DNA from: Warburgia ugandensis | Taxonomy: Eukaryota; Streptophyta; Magnoliopsida; Canellales; Canellaceae | NCBI GenBank assembly: GCA_035236585.1 | Contig: CP141132.1 | Location: 60,299,880-60,363,879, forward strand | Length of the DNA: 64,000 nucleotides | Direction: 5' to 3' | In this document: positions 21,891-35,226 of the stretch, one piece after another | How positions within the stretch are numbered: the first letter of the stretch is position 1 | Layout of the letters: each line of letters starts with the position of its first letter | Notes under the pieces: model-generated | Database searches by the model: none | Told to the model about the DNA's origin: nothing | The model's input: only the letters and a program-made list of their open reading frames with translations | Made by a program: the position numbers and the translations under genes

Positions 21891-24366
21891 GCCCTAATTT
21901 AAGATGCTAAAACAAGGAACGATCTTCAAAGAGTAAAGAGAAATAAGAAAAAGGATTAACTTAATAAATATCAGCAAAGATGAAATTTACTTCAAGTTTG
22001 TAATGACCATCATATAGAACTCCGATGGACAAAACACTATTCTTGCTACCTATTGTAGCCCTATTTTGAGAAGTCTAACTTATAAACCTTTTTCAACAAG
22101 CATTAGAACAAGAGATGAGATTGTGCCTAAGTCCTAGAACAAAGAGGACCTTAATGAACACATATTGCTTCCACTAGGAAGTTGAATCCTAACAACCTTG
22201 AAACCCAATAAATTAGAGAAACTATTTGTGGCAACTCGGGTTTTCAAAAAAGAAATTTTATTTTAAAATAAAAGTTGGAAATGAAATTCTTGCATGATTT
22301 AAAGAAAAAAATTGTTGGAAATGAGTACTACACACACACACACACATATTTCAATTCCACCATTCATCCCAATCACCTTAAAAACTTCACATATAATAGA
22401 AGTATGAAAATATAAGCACTACTAAGAACTACTGGTCACAACTAAAACAACTAAAAAAAATTATAATCCATATAATGTATGTTTCCTGTTTTCCAAATGA
22501 TAACTAAGACAAATACTAAAAAGCAACTTTGAACATCATCGTACTTTTTGATCCACTCACTCATCCATGACCTAGAGTGACTACATTCTAACCTTTGATT
22601 TTCTTATACTCTAGATCTTAGTCTTGGGTTGACTTTTCCCTGGTTATGGGAATCGATATATTCTCTAAAAAATAAGTTAGCATGTCATTTCAATGGTTTG
22701 CTTTAAACTTTAAGTCATTAATCCTCATTCCACAACCACTTAAGCTAGCTTGCTTATGGTGATATCTTTTATAAAATAAATATGTGTATTATAAAAATGC
22801 AAGTTGTTACACTATTGTTTCCCATGAACAACTCATGCTTGCCCTCAGCCTTTTCCTTGAAAGTAAAACTAACTCTCTATCCTCTTCAATATGATAGGTC
22901 AAAGTAGAATCAAGTAGTCATGACTCTTCATCTAACCCCATGAGCAATGATTCAGAGATCACGTAGATGATATCTCTACCATTGAATTTGCTATCATTAT
23001 TTAGTCCCTCGTCTCATCCCTTACTTTTTCAAAATCAGATAGCATCAACATGTCTAGTCTGACTACATATTTAGTAGGTTCCAATCCTATTGCTACTTCA
23101 AATCCACTAGAAATGGGTCTTTAACCCTTTTATTAGAAATTCTTTTCTTTTCATGGATTTAATTTACCATAGAAATGGAGCCCTACCTTTTATCTTTAGA
23201 TAGATTCATATGAGAAGTTTTCCCAAAATCTCTTCTCTCTCTTCTTTGGACTTCAACTCCTAATATGGACGCAAAACTGTCCATTATCATAGTACCTCCT
23301 AAAAATTTGAGTGCAAAAATAGTAGAATCCTAAGAAGCAAACAAACTATTAAGAGCCTAAATACCTATAATTTTTTAAATAACAAATTTTCTAGACTTGC
23401 CAATTACTTAGCCACAACTAACATAAAGTTAGCATGTTCAATCACATTATCAGACTCTTTCATCTTCAAATTATTATATTTTTTCACTAGAAAAGAGATA
23501 TAAGAAAAAGACTATTGTCCATACTTTAGAGTCACAGCATTAATCAAAGCATTAGCAAGTAGGATGGGTCTTAAATAAGATTTCAATATCCGATCTATTA
23601 AAACTAACATTATAGACCTCATCTTTCTATCATCCACAAGAAACTTTCAATATGCTTGACACCATTGAGAAGTAGCATTAATAGGTGGTTTCGCTACCAC
23701 AACATCAAGTACACATTCAATTGCTTGGAGCAGTATTTGACAAATTCTCCTCCTCCATAGGGCAATTTTTATCATTCAACTTTTCAATCTTACTAAGTTT
23801 AGAGGCAATCATTTTGAAAACCATTATTGATTATCACACAAGATATTCAACTTAGAAAGAAAAAACTTTCTATTAGTTTAGTGCTCAACCAATTATAAAT
23901 AGTAATTACCTAAAACACTAATATATTTACTTTTAAAGTTTCAAAGTATATAGGCAACTCAAGACTATCTAGATCATTCTACGCAACTCAGAATTAATCT
24001 AGAACAATTAATTTTTCACATACACTAAAATTTATAGTTATACCTCTCTAGAATTTTAATATAAACTCTATTTAATTTAGAAAAATTAGTAACTCTTAAC
24101 CAACTACCAATTACGAAAATTTAACATTTGCACATAAATTCCTACTTTAGTAGTAATATACTAATTCTTAATGTTCTAAATTTAATAACTTCTATATAAC
24201 TAAATTAAAAATACTAAATAATTAAAGCCATCATCATGAAAAGGAAGATGAAGAATAGACATAGATGCCTATTCATAAATCACTATTCAACATACATACT
24301 CATTTTCAAACAATTTATACTAACCAGATCATAACATAGATCTAAATATATGCATCAAAGATGATA

Positions 24367-24446
24367 AAAAAGGGCAACTCGATACACAAAGTTTTCACAT
24401 ATGAGAGGTCTAGGGAAGGGTGGACCACAAAGGGTCTATAGTACGA
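24367..24446 (-). mobile_element. Au-type SINE, 5'-truncated, copy 3
   Basis: Only the 3' part of the family is present (ending GGACCACAAAGGGTCTATAG on the plus strand); boxes A and B are missing. A perfect 13-bp target duplication, ATCAAAGATGATA, lies at 24354-24366 and 24447-24459, so the truncation happened at insertion. It is nested inside the copia element and is therefore younger than it. Confidence 0.85.
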
Positions 24447-25216
24447 ATCAAAGATGATAGTTATTCAAATAAATTTCAAAGTTAATACATGAAATACTAA
24501 TATTAATATGTAATTAAAAAAATCACAAAAAAAATCCTAAAAAATACCTAAAATAGTCCCTATCAAGGTGATAATTATATGCTATCTATTGGGATAAAAA
24601 ATAGCCCGACTTTAGCTCTTTAATTAATCTTCTTACGACATGAACAAACCAAGGTCAATTTTAATTCCAAAAGTTACTTAAAAATCAGATATATTAATAT
24701 AATAAAAATTATAATTTTCATAAAAAAATGAGTATGCTAAATATAAAGTGATTTCATATTAACATATAACTATTATAGGGAAAAATAAAACAAGATCTAA
24801 ACCTAAAACTTAGAACAATCAATTGGTATACTTTAGGTAGATCTTTTATATGAATTATAGAGCTAATTCAGTCCTATATTTCAATCCCTAGGTTTGTTCC
24901 CCATAGACATAAGATCAATGCTTAAAATACTACATAAAAATAATGCTTAATTGATGCAACAAATCATGCCTAAAATCATGAAATAATTCATGCTTCAAAA
25001 TGTGATTAAGATGTGAAAATACACATGAAAATTGATCATGTCTAAAATTAGAGAAAAAACAAGGCTAATTTGGTTGATTAATTTTGTCAATAATTAGGCA
25101 AAAATTAATGGTTAATAAATCTAAAACATAACTTTTATTTAAGAGTTAAAATTTTTACATAAAAAATTCATAATTAACTATACCAAATTTAATTGCAATG
25201 TAGCATTGAACCTGGG

Positions 25217-25228
25217 GCTCTGATACCA
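25217..25228 (-). other. Copia primer binding site
   Basis: TGGTATCAGAGC on the minus strand, the exact plant consensus complementary to initiator tRNA-Met, directly inside the 5' LTR (25230-26027). Confidence 0.95.
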
Positions 25229-25229
25229 A

Positions 25230-26027
25230 TGTTGGTCCGAAATGCTCTAAATTGCGTAGTACATGCAATAGAACAAATAATAAATACAAAAATTACAACT
25301 TTTACATAACAATCTAGTAGCCAATAATCTAAATTAAAGTCTCCAAAATATAGAACTTACCTTTGTCAACCAACAGAGTTTTCCTTAGAACTTTTCCCTC
25401 AAATATCAATCTTTGAACATTAACCTAGATATTAAACAACAAAAGAAACTAGTAATAATTTATAGGCGATAAGGAAAATCTTCATAGAGTTTTCTTCTTG
25501 ATCCATAATCCTAATCATTTACTGGGATTTCTAAGGGCCAAAATGGTTGGATTGACTTAGATCATCCAACTCTTTCCTTCCTTCAAACTCCAAAAATCGT
25601 ACCTTGTAAAAGCTGCACAAATGAGGAGAGGGAAACAAAATTCATATTTCTCTCGTATGCTATACATCCATGCGTGCATGCATGCTATATATAAATATAT
25701 ATTACATGAGTTTTTTATTTCCTAATTAGAATACATTCCTAATTAGGTTGTTTATCAATCAAGCTCAAGTGATCTATAATCCTAACCATCCAATGCTTCT
25801 AAATTTATCTGGAAAGTCCTAATTTAATAGGAAAAACTTATTTACCTTTAACTCTAAGTTAATTAGATAATATATGAGCCATTCATATTAACCTCAATGT
25901 CCCTTAATCTAAACCATCCAGATCATCTAAAGGTTGATAAGTGTAATAGAATGAACAAATACTTGATCTATCTTAATATATAAGCCAAATCTTGATCTTG
26001 TAGTTTAATTGAACATTGGGACCACCA
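25230..26027 (-). repeat. 5' LTR of the copia element
   Basis: On the minus strand it ends ...GGACCAACA one base before the primer site. Homologous to 18794-19564 with many substitutions, so the insertion is not recent. Confidence 0.85.
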
Positions 26028-29000
26028 TTTTTAAGGTTAATGTCACTAGCTGCTATGTAGTGGAATAAACTAAACAAGTAACACTATTACTTGATTACAA
26101 ACATCAAAATTGCCAAACTCTAGTAATTAATCTCCCCAAATTGATCAAGAATAAGTGTTATGGATTAATATAGCCTTTGAACAGTTTGCTGAGATGCATT
26201 TAAAGAAAAAAACAAAAGATATTGTATGCATCTCTTATTTCTTATTCTCTATGAGAATTATCAATGGAGGAAACATGATTACATGGTGTTGACATTTGAT
26301 AGTTGAATTATATAGCCATTTGCATCACTATATATAGAAAATGAATGATGAATATCCTTATACTCTATGATAATAATAATAGGAATTACAATAGAAATGA
26401 GTGACAAACACACCTATTATTATGGCAAACTACCTCATAATATGTTGGCAAGTTTGCTGAGGATCTAAGATTGGAGCCTCCTACATCTACAACTTGAGCA
26501 ATACTCATGTTTGCAATGTAGGACACCAAAACACTTACCATTAGTCTTCAAAGACTCGTAGGGCATTAACAATCTATCACAATTGTTCATATTCTTTTGG
26601 TTTTGATATTACATTTTTGAACAAGGTATAGCATGAAGATGATAAGTATACTTCACGTGACTATCAAGAGGAGATCTTCCACTCTTGAGTCCTAGAAATG
26701 ACTTATTATGTTTTGACTGAGTTCTCACTCTTGGGGCTTTGGGTTATCTAGTTTCATTGAGAGCGACAACTAGGGCTCCATTTGATTGGGTTCTATTATG
26801 AAATAAAGTAGAAAATGACTTAAAGAAGAGACGAATTACGAAATGACTATTTTGACTATGATAGTAAATGAATACAATGTAGGAAATTGATACATGGGAT
26901 TAGTTTTAGTTAAGAAGAAAAATGTAACGGCTACTTTTTTATTTTAAACTCAAGCTACCTAAAGTTTCATCTCAAAAGTTAGGGCTTTCTAGGATACCAC
27001 ACCACCTAAAATGTAGATGGCATATGACACCATTACTCTTTTTTCTAACATGGTGGTCAAGATGTCATTTGGCAATATGATGTGTCATTAAGTTTATATT
27101 TGAGTTAGTGACATGTCATTATCATTGAAAAAGCTGATTTGATTGGAAGTAGCCATTAAGGGGGTTTTTAAAAATGTTACAAAGCTACGGCAAAATCCCA
27201 TCATGGGAGCCTTCTCCATATGGACCATGATATCTTACAGTGGAGGAGCATAGGCTAGGCAATTGGGGTGAGGTCCATCATCATATAATGGAGATGGAGA
27301 GATCTTATGAGTAGCCCTTAATATTTTCCTTTTACTTCCCAACAATTGCCCTTCTCCCTTTACTGATTAGAGTCCTACAAATCCAAGAACTCAAAATCCA
27401 AACGGATACAAAGCTAGTTACAAGCCCATTTATGGCACTTAATTCCTTGCTCCAACACTCAAACTAAGTCAGTCTTTATGTTGTTTTGATGCCCTAAATC
27501 AAAATAACTTGTGTGTGTCAATCTTTTTTATTTAGCAGTTATAGAAATTGTAATTTGCTACCAATAGCAGTATCACTCCTACCTAATGTATGAAGAGGAG
27601 ATCATATTCTTGTTGCAAAATGAACCATCATTCACCTAGTATATGTTTACCTCAATCCCATCTTGTAAATAAAATTCAAGACAAAAGCCAACCTACATTA
27701 GCAACTTCTGCATTCAATTAGAGACAAATCCCATTTGGATAGCAGAGTTTGTATAAGAAATTAAGAGAAATCCTCATGGCTTGTCATCTATATCAAGAAA
27801 CCTATCATCTTTTTTGTCAACCCATTAAAAATATCCCTAATGTCTTGGAAAGCCTCATCAACTATGCTTCTCTCATGAGATTTGTTCTGCCGCACAAATA
27901 GTGTTGGGTCATATATGGTGGCATAGAGATCCTTGAATTTCATTATAACAAATAATATGCCTTGTGAGCAAGGGACTAATTAATGCTATGAGGCTTCATT
28001 AGATTGAAATCCCTAAACCATGCATAGATTATTAAAGGAACTTAGTTAATATTTTCTTCATAATCATCTAATTTCTCATCTAGGTTCCTCAATTTTCAAT
28101 GTTCTCTCATCTGACTAGTATTATTTTCAAAATTTGAAGGACTTTAGAGGCTTTAATTGGTTATATGAAAATGGTTTGGATATTATAAGAGAGGGATTTT
28201 TTGGTATTCGGTCTTTTGCCCTTGAGATTGGTGTGTGTTATTAGAGATCTTATAATTGAGGTTCATGACAAAATTTAGGATTTGTGAATATCTAAAGATA
28301 ATGATTTTCACTAAACTTGTAAAATGGCTTTAACCATAATTTGGTGGAAATGATGAAGGATAAAGGAGCAATTTGGTTATAGATACCCAAAAATTGAAAA
28401 CACAAAGTTAGATGGATGGTAAGAAAACTGATCTCCACAAAGAAGATGAACAAGGAAAAGAAAGATCATTCTTTGAAAAAATTGTAGGAAAAACCTACTC
28501 CAAGCTATGTATACTGCCAACTACTAGCTAAGACAGTCAACAAACACACAACGACTACATAAGAAAAAGCATGCAAGCATGCAAGCATCAATCACAGTCC
28601 ATATTTTAGGTAGGATTGATATGACATATGGGATATGTATGATTATAACCAGAATGGGCCTTCTTAGATTCTATTAAATTGACCTGTCCACTTTGAAGCT
28701 TCATTTTTGGTACCAAACTACCAAAAACTCATCAAAGAAGGCCCTTCTATCATAATTTTATAAAATTACTAATGACATTGCCTGGCAAGGTCCATGTAGC
28801 ATTATTTTATTTGTTTGTATTAGTTCCCTAGTTTTTGTTGGATAAATTGAAAAAATAAAAATGGTAAAAATATTAAAATTAAAAAATAAACCCATAAAAG
28901 TTCATAATGAAAAATGCTCAAGCTAGCTTGACCCATCGATAATTCTGACATTTTCTATTGATCACTGTAGGCATCTATATTCTCTCAAGCAAAAAGTAGA

Positions 29001-30050
29001 ATATTAGTTTTTTTGTTCTTGGAGCTACAAAGAAGCATTTTGGAGAGTTTCATGCACATGCAAGGTGGTTCCATGCTTATGTTTCCCCATTCAAAAATGA
29101 AGATTTTGTATCTATGTTCAGGATTTGGACCTTTGTTAGGGATGTCCATGAAAATGTTTAATAGATGTTAGTTGTTTAGAGTTTTCTTTTTCCTTTTTTT
29201 GGGAAGTTGTCAAGGATTTAAGTAATGATAGATATTTAGGATTCATTTAAGTGATAGATTGTAGTGGAACATTTTATTGGAGGAGATTATTCTACTACAG
29301 AGGATCATGACTTTACTTTAAACTTTTGTTTAACGTGATTTAAGTTAATTTGGTTACTGTGTCATAAAATACTATAAGCTTCATTTAGCTTATTTTTAAG
29401 ATTTAGTTCTTGCAACACCTAGTTTAAGTTATTGATTATAATGATTTAGGTTAAATTTAGCATGAATGTGGTGTAAATTATAGGTGAATTTTTATTGTGG
29501 TGTAAATTAGCTTAGCTTTATAGTCTTCTATGTTTTGGGTATTTTGGTCAAATATAGGTTAGCAATATAGTTTGTGTGCATTTATAAGTTTGGACAATAC
29601 ACAATATATATATATAGTATGTGTATTAGCTATACATGGTATTTGTATGTGCATTAGGATATTTTTAGTATAATATCGCTTAATAATGAAGTACAAGTTA
29701 ACAAGATGGTAATAATTGTTACTAGCTTCCAATATATATAGCTTATAGTGTACATGGCTTAGAATGTTGCTTAGTGGTGATGTGGATAACATATAGCTTA
29801 TAGTGTATCTAACAAGCTTAAATAGTTTATGTAGCTTATAAGTATGCTTTTTATTGTGTTTTATTGGCACATACAATATAAAGATGATTACATATTATTA
29901 TGTGACTTTTATAAGTTGTCCCACAATTATTACTACACTAATGCAAAAGTAATTGAGAAGGAGCAGGATCTAAACTTCCTATTAGCCATTAATTTTGTCA
30001 TATTTGTGCAACAATAGGGGTATATGAGTGTTAAGGCTCTCCATTATAAG
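26028..30050. other. Unassigned AT-rich intergenic sequence
   Basis: Four kilobases without a domain, tRNA or LTR pair that I recognise. Open frames are short; the longest (minus, 29876-29559) is compositionally AT-driven and has no family motif. Probably old transposon debris and the non-coding 5' flank of the MULE. Confidence 0.5.
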
Positions 30051-32031
30051 TAATAAGGTATTGAAATGGATAGGGGCCATGACCTTTGGTTTGCTAGTAG
30101 GATGTGCTGAATATGGTAAAGGATATACCTTGGAACTTGAGTGTGGAAATATATGTGGAGCACACTGTGGATAGTGTTTAATTGTTCATAACTGATGCTC
30201 CTCTTGCATCGCCTTCCTCACAAAGTGCTAATGGCCAACTATAAATGTTGAAAGTCAAAGGGAATCAAGGTGGTGCATATACCTTGGAACCTAATGTGGC
30301 TTGTGAAGAAGAGTTTATGTCATGTAGTGAACTAGTTTGTGTAGGCAATGTTGAAATAGTTCAAGGTGGAATGGATGAAGAATAAGCTATTAAGGATCTA
30401 CAAATGAGCGTGTAGATAACTATGCAGAAGGTGAATACAATCTAGAAGATGAGGATGAAGATAATGATGAAGATGGTAGTGTAGATGATGACCTTTTCTA
30501 GACCAATATAGACAAAACATGCCAAAGACTTAGATGGCTAAGAAGTTAGTAGACTAGGAGTGAGGAAATTGATTTTTGGGGCTGATCAAATTCTTTTAGA
30601 GAGTGGCAGAAGCTTGAGGAATAATAATGAATTGAGAAATTTGCAAGAAAGTGATAATGAAAGAAGAGTGGAATGATATCTAATGTTAAACTCCAAGAGT
30701 GATATGAGGAAGCCTATCAAATTTCAAAAGGGATTGGAGTTCACATGAGTGAAGGTGTTTAGCCAAGTGCTAAAGATCTTTGATATTTACAATGACTTGA
30801 CTACAAGTATCTGCTTAATGAAAAACGGAGAGTTACAATAATTTGTAAGTTCAAATGTACTTGGAGAATACATGAATCCCAATGCAATCATAGAACTTCC
30901 TTTCAAATTAAATCTTATAGTGGAGGTCACTATGAGTGTGGGAGAGGTGTTTAACAATACTGCAATCACTTCTACATGGTCACTAACACCTTCATTGAGC
31001 AAATAAGTGACCAACCAGATTGGGATCTTGGAGCTTTTAGGAACTAAGTTAGAAGAGACTATAATTTGGGGGTTTCATTGCAACAATGTTAGAGGGCAAA
31101 GAAGAAAGACCTTGAGATACTTAGGGGGTAAAGTGGTAAATTAGTATAAGCTGGTAAGGGATTACTATGAGCTTATCTTGGAGTGGAATCTAGCCAGTAA
31201 TTACAAAATGAAGATTAATCCACCTCCACATTTTAATAGACCTATATGTTTGTTTGGAAGATTGTAGGAAAGGGTTTATGATAGGATATAGGCTAATTGT
31301 TGGTATAGATGGTGCTCATCTAAAAGGGGCATATGGTATATAGCATCTTCCTTATAACTTGTGTTGTATGCGAGGTTGAAAATAAAGACATTTGAAATTT
31401 GTTCCATAATCTTTCCTAAAGAATATTTGGAGAGTTAAGTGGTGTTGGTATGACATTCATCACTGACCAGCAAAAGGTATTCAAATCACCTACCTTTACA
31501 CTTTCGTGGCTCTTACAGCTATCTTCTAGCTTCACCATTAACTAAAAAGGGCATCCTCAATGCACAAATCTCCTGCCTATGCGGGGTTCGAGGAAGGGCC
31601 AGACCACAAAGGTCAATAGTATGTAGCCTTACCTTGTATTTTTGCAAGAGGTTGTTTCCATGCTTTGCACTTGTGACCTCAAGGTCATATGATGACAACT
31701 TCACCATAACTAATATATGCAATTATTTTGCCTTTAATAAGGACCAGTGCAAAACTTAAAGGACTTGGCACCAAAAGGTCGAAGTGAGATGTTATGTGAG
31801 GCATTTATATTCTAGTTTCAAGAAGAGGTTCACCAGGGCTCCTATGAAAGAAGTAATGTGGAGTGCTTGCCCATGCCACTTCTAGGAGGCAGTTTGAAGC
31901 AACAATAAAGGACCTTAATGTATTGAATGATCAAGCTCCTATGTTGGTCCTTAAGCATTAAAACACTCAAATTGGTTCATACATACCTTTAATCTAGGAG
32001 TCAAAAGTGTGATGGGTTGTTGAATAATATG
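30051..32031 (+). pseudogene. MULE (Mutator-like) transposase, N-terminal and catalytic part, broken
   Basis: Plus-strand transposase of a Mutator-like DNA transposon. An acidic spacer (DEDEDNDEDGSVDDD) is at about 30445-30495. Next comes the N-terminal DNA-binding region with KRRVTIICKFKCTWR near 30820-30865 and SFQIKSYSGGHYECG near 30900-30945. The catalytic domain starts at about 31280 (GYRLIVGIDGAHLKGAYG, with the first acidic residue of the DDE triad), then FITDQQK near 31460, RHLY-SFKKRFTRAPMKEVMW near 31800-31860, and SQKCDGLLNNMC just before 32031. Stops and frameshifts are frequent. It is interrupted by a SINE and then by the Athila derivative; the C-terminus resumes at 38557. Confidence 0.85.
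31546..31699 (-). mobile_element. Au-type SINE, 5'-truncated, copy 4, inside the MULE
   Basis: It matches copies 1 and 2 but lacks about the first 24 bases including box A; box B is degraded. Flanks 31531-31545 and 31700-31713 are near-identical (TTCACCATTAACTAA and TTCACCATAACTAA), a target duplication with one indel. It separates the FITDQQK block of the MULE from its RHLY block. Confidence 0.8.
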
Positions 32032-35000
32032 TGTTGATATATATATATTATACACATACCTCTATATTTAGCATATTTTATCCATGAACTTTCCATAAAT
32101 ATCACTAATTAGGGTCAATTCTATATTTTGCAACTCCGTTGTACAAATGAGAAAATGGATATTTTGGCATTTAAAACCCTAAAAGGAACAAATTTAGTGT
32201 CCAAGCTACATCATGGGTCCACACATGCCAAACTTGTTTAGGAGTTCAGATTAAAAATTGGGGGTTGTTATCAAAGTCACAGCAATCTAAAACCCTAAGT
32301 GGAACATTAACCTTATTCGTATAGGGTATTCTATCAAAAGTAAAGGTGACAGTGACAGAACTTCCCATGCATGCATGCAAGCTATTCACCACTTTGGAAA
32401 GCTTATAAAGGAAGTTCAAATCACATATATTAGAATCACATGCAATGAAAGCTTCTTTGAAATAAAATAAGTTATGAGACTGGCTTGCATGAAGACTTCT
32501 TCCAGTCACTCTGTCTCTTACTTAACCAAAAGAGGAGACCACCTAAGAAACACATGATTTTTGCCATATAAGGGGATGAGTCACACTCAATCCCACACTA
32601 TTACATGAGAAATATAAGGAAGTTTGGTAGATAAAATAAAAGATGTGAGTAGAGAGACAATTTATGGGAAATATATAGGTAAAATTCATCTTACTTTTCA
32701 AGAATTCAAAAGCCAGGATGTATCCTTGTTTATGCATATCCTAAACAGTCAATGAACACTCACTCAAATAAGGATGGACCAATGAGAAGATAAACTACAA
32801 TGAAGACTAGAACCAAGCCTCATTGATGGAGATACTTTGGTGCACTACCCACCTGCAATTTAGGACTAAAAATGTGATTTACAAAGGGGAGACATCGCAC
32901 CCTCCTTAAATCTCATTGGCTAGAGAAAACTATGGTGGCTTAAGAGAAAAATAAGGAGAGACCAAGAGTGGATAAGGAAATCTCAAAGGAATCTAGGTCA
33001 TTTGCTCTAAGGCATTCGAATTCAACAGTTGAGAGAAAAAGAGCCCTTAAAAGATCTTTTTGGATAAGAAAAGTCCAACAAAATCTCATCCACTCAAGTT
33101 ATGCCAATGATGATCCAATGGCCAAGAATGAAGTAGAAAAATTCACAAACCCTAGGTACCACTCCCTTATTGAGAAGTCAAACCAAAACCTTAAAGAAGG
33201 AAAGATCTCCTCCATCCATTCCCATCCAATGGTCCACCTTTGTTTCAGACTTTCTGAACTTTCATTACACTCATATTGAATCTCGTGCCTCATCTTCCAT
33301 ATATTTCCATTTCCTACTTCTTTTCCTTTATTTTTTTCCTTTCCTTTCTATCTTTTCCCATCCTAGCATATCCCCTTCCCTTTCACCCTTATCTCCTTCC
33401 TTCCCCATCTCCATATCTCATCCAAATCTTATACACTTGCCATCCCTTGTCCCATACACTCCCATATTGGATTCCACACCCCTCTCCTTCTAATCCTTGC
33501 TTCCTTCTTTCCACTATACTTAGATCCTCACCTTCTGTTACTCCCTTCTCCTTATGATCCAAACCCTCCATTCCATAGGGCTTCCACTCCAAAAACCTAT
33601 AAGTAAAGGTGAAGGAGAAGGCTAAGCGTATCTCTTACGTTTCCCTAGATCTTGAAAGCTAAACTTAGGAGAAACAAAGGGAGAGACATCACCCTCACCA
33701 AAGCTCCCCTAGATCCGCATGTCCAATCCTTGGAGAAGAGGTAAGGGTCTCATACATCCTTAGTTTCCTTCTTCTTTCAATTCCCCATTCTTTCTTTCAT
33801 GCATAACACTTCTAGATTTGAACACATTCATCCTTTTATTCATCTTCCTTCCATGCAATGCATGCATCATGCTAAGACAACATTAGCTCTTACACACCTT
33901 GCATCTTTCACATGCACGCAAGCCCCCTTCCATCCTTGCATGACCATGCCCTCCACCCTTCATTCTTGCCTTAAGTCTAGCATGCGCAACCCTTGCATGC
34001 ATCTTCCACTCTTAAGCCTTGCATACTCTCTTTCCTTACCTTTCCATGCCTTAGCATTCTTGATTCATCATTCCACTCTCTCACATGCACTCCTTCACTA
34101 GGTTCACAAACAATGGCCATCAACCTTCACTACACACATTTTGCTTCCTTCCATTCTTTATTTTTATTTCTTTTAGATTTGGGAATATAAGGAAAAGGAA
34201 GAAGTCATGTGCCCTTCTATGGTTGCAATGAGTTATTCCATTCCTAAAGCAATGGTTGAGGAAACCAAATCCTTCTATAAAGCCATCAAAGTTCTTAGCT
34301 AAAGGTATCATGTTGAAGAGTAGGACAACTTTCAAAAGTAAGTACCAAGTTCCTTCTTCATCTCCTAGGGCTGGAAATGGTGAGCCTTAAGCCAAGAGGC
34401 ACTATTTTCATTTTCTTTTCTTTTCTTCTAGTTCATCCTTAAGGTAGGAAGCCTCCTCTTATGGCTAACCCTTCCTTAAGACAAATGACTTCTAATTCCT
34501 TTTGTGCCTCTCTCCCAACTAAAGCTACCCTTTTTCCTAAAAATATCTAGCTAAGGAGATGTAAAAAAATTCTTTTACTTCTTTTACTTCATCTCTTTAT
34601 TTTTTTGTTATAAGCTTGTTGGTCTTTTAAGAAAGGTGTTAGGCACCTCTTTTCTTTGGCCACCCTAGCATTTCATTTTAAAGGATCATTAGGAAGGGAT
34701 TTCACTTTTGGGTTGTGGCATGTTGACTTAAAGATGAGAACAACATGGTGGTTATCTAGTGTAATATGGGTTGAAGAGATGTGTACAATTTACCATTGAG
34801 TGACACAACAAGAGAGCCCTACAATAGAATTCAAGCTCAAGTTAGAGAAGTTTTCTTTACTTTCTTGTCTTTATTTTCTTATGTATTCTTTTCTTATTCA
34901 TGCATCATCTCATTGCAATCATTCAATTAATGAATTAGTTTTCTTTTATTTCTTTATTTATTTCCTTGCTTTACTTCTTAGATTCCTTACTTTATTTTGT

Positions 35001-35200
35001 TACTTAGTTTACATGTTCTAGTTTGCTTGTTTAATTTTTATACAAAGAATCTTTTCTTTCCTTTGATTTGCTAGGTTAAAGTTAAAATAACTTAAATCTT
35101 AATTAAATTTCCTCAAAGAGTCCTCATGGGAGCGACCCATACTTGCCAGTCTATACTCCAATAGAACTATGCATTTGCAGTAATTTATTTAACCACAACA
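32032..35200 (+). repeat. 5' LTR of the Athila derivative (3.2 kb)
   Basis: It starts near TGTTGATAT and ends near CCACAACA before the primer site. The first 550 bp and last 110 bp match 37894-38556. The middle (about 32.58-35.09 kb) includes a strongly pyrimidine-rich plus strand (33.27-34.13 kb), which creates several open frames that I do not regard as genes. Confidence 0.8.
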
Positions 35201-35206
35201 ATTTTT

Positions 35207-35226
35207 TGACAACGTTGTTGGGGACT
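35207..35226 (+). other. Athila-type primer binding site
   Basis: TTGACAACGTTGTTGGGGAC resembles the tRNA-Asp-complementary TGGCGCCGTTGCCGGGGA used by Athila elements, with C-to-T and G-to-A changes expected from decay of methylated cytosines. Confidence 0.65.

Larger units (their letters stand above)
18794..26027 (-). mobile_element. Decayed Ty1/copia LTR retrotransposon
   Basis: Minus-strand element of 7.2 kb with diverged LTRs at 18794-19564 and 25230-26027. The primer site TGGTATCAGAGC, complementary to initiator tRNA-Met, is at 25228-25217, next to the 5' LTR. Domain order on the minus strand is copia-like: gag region (about 25.1-22.8 kb, very degraded), integrase, RT, RNase H. Each domain has stops and frameshifts. 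I could not confirm a 5-bp target duplication, so the outer edges may be off by a few bases. The lineage within copia is not determined. Confidence 0.88.

Noticed and set aside
29559-29876. 105-residue minus-strand open frame
   Set aside because: Composition is that of AT-rich DNA (Tyr, Ile, Lys, His), with no motif and no gene context.
33170-34190. Several overlapping open frames rich in Ser, Pro, Leu and His
   Set aside because: They come from the pyrimidine-rich strand of an Athila LTR and overlap in different frames without motifs.
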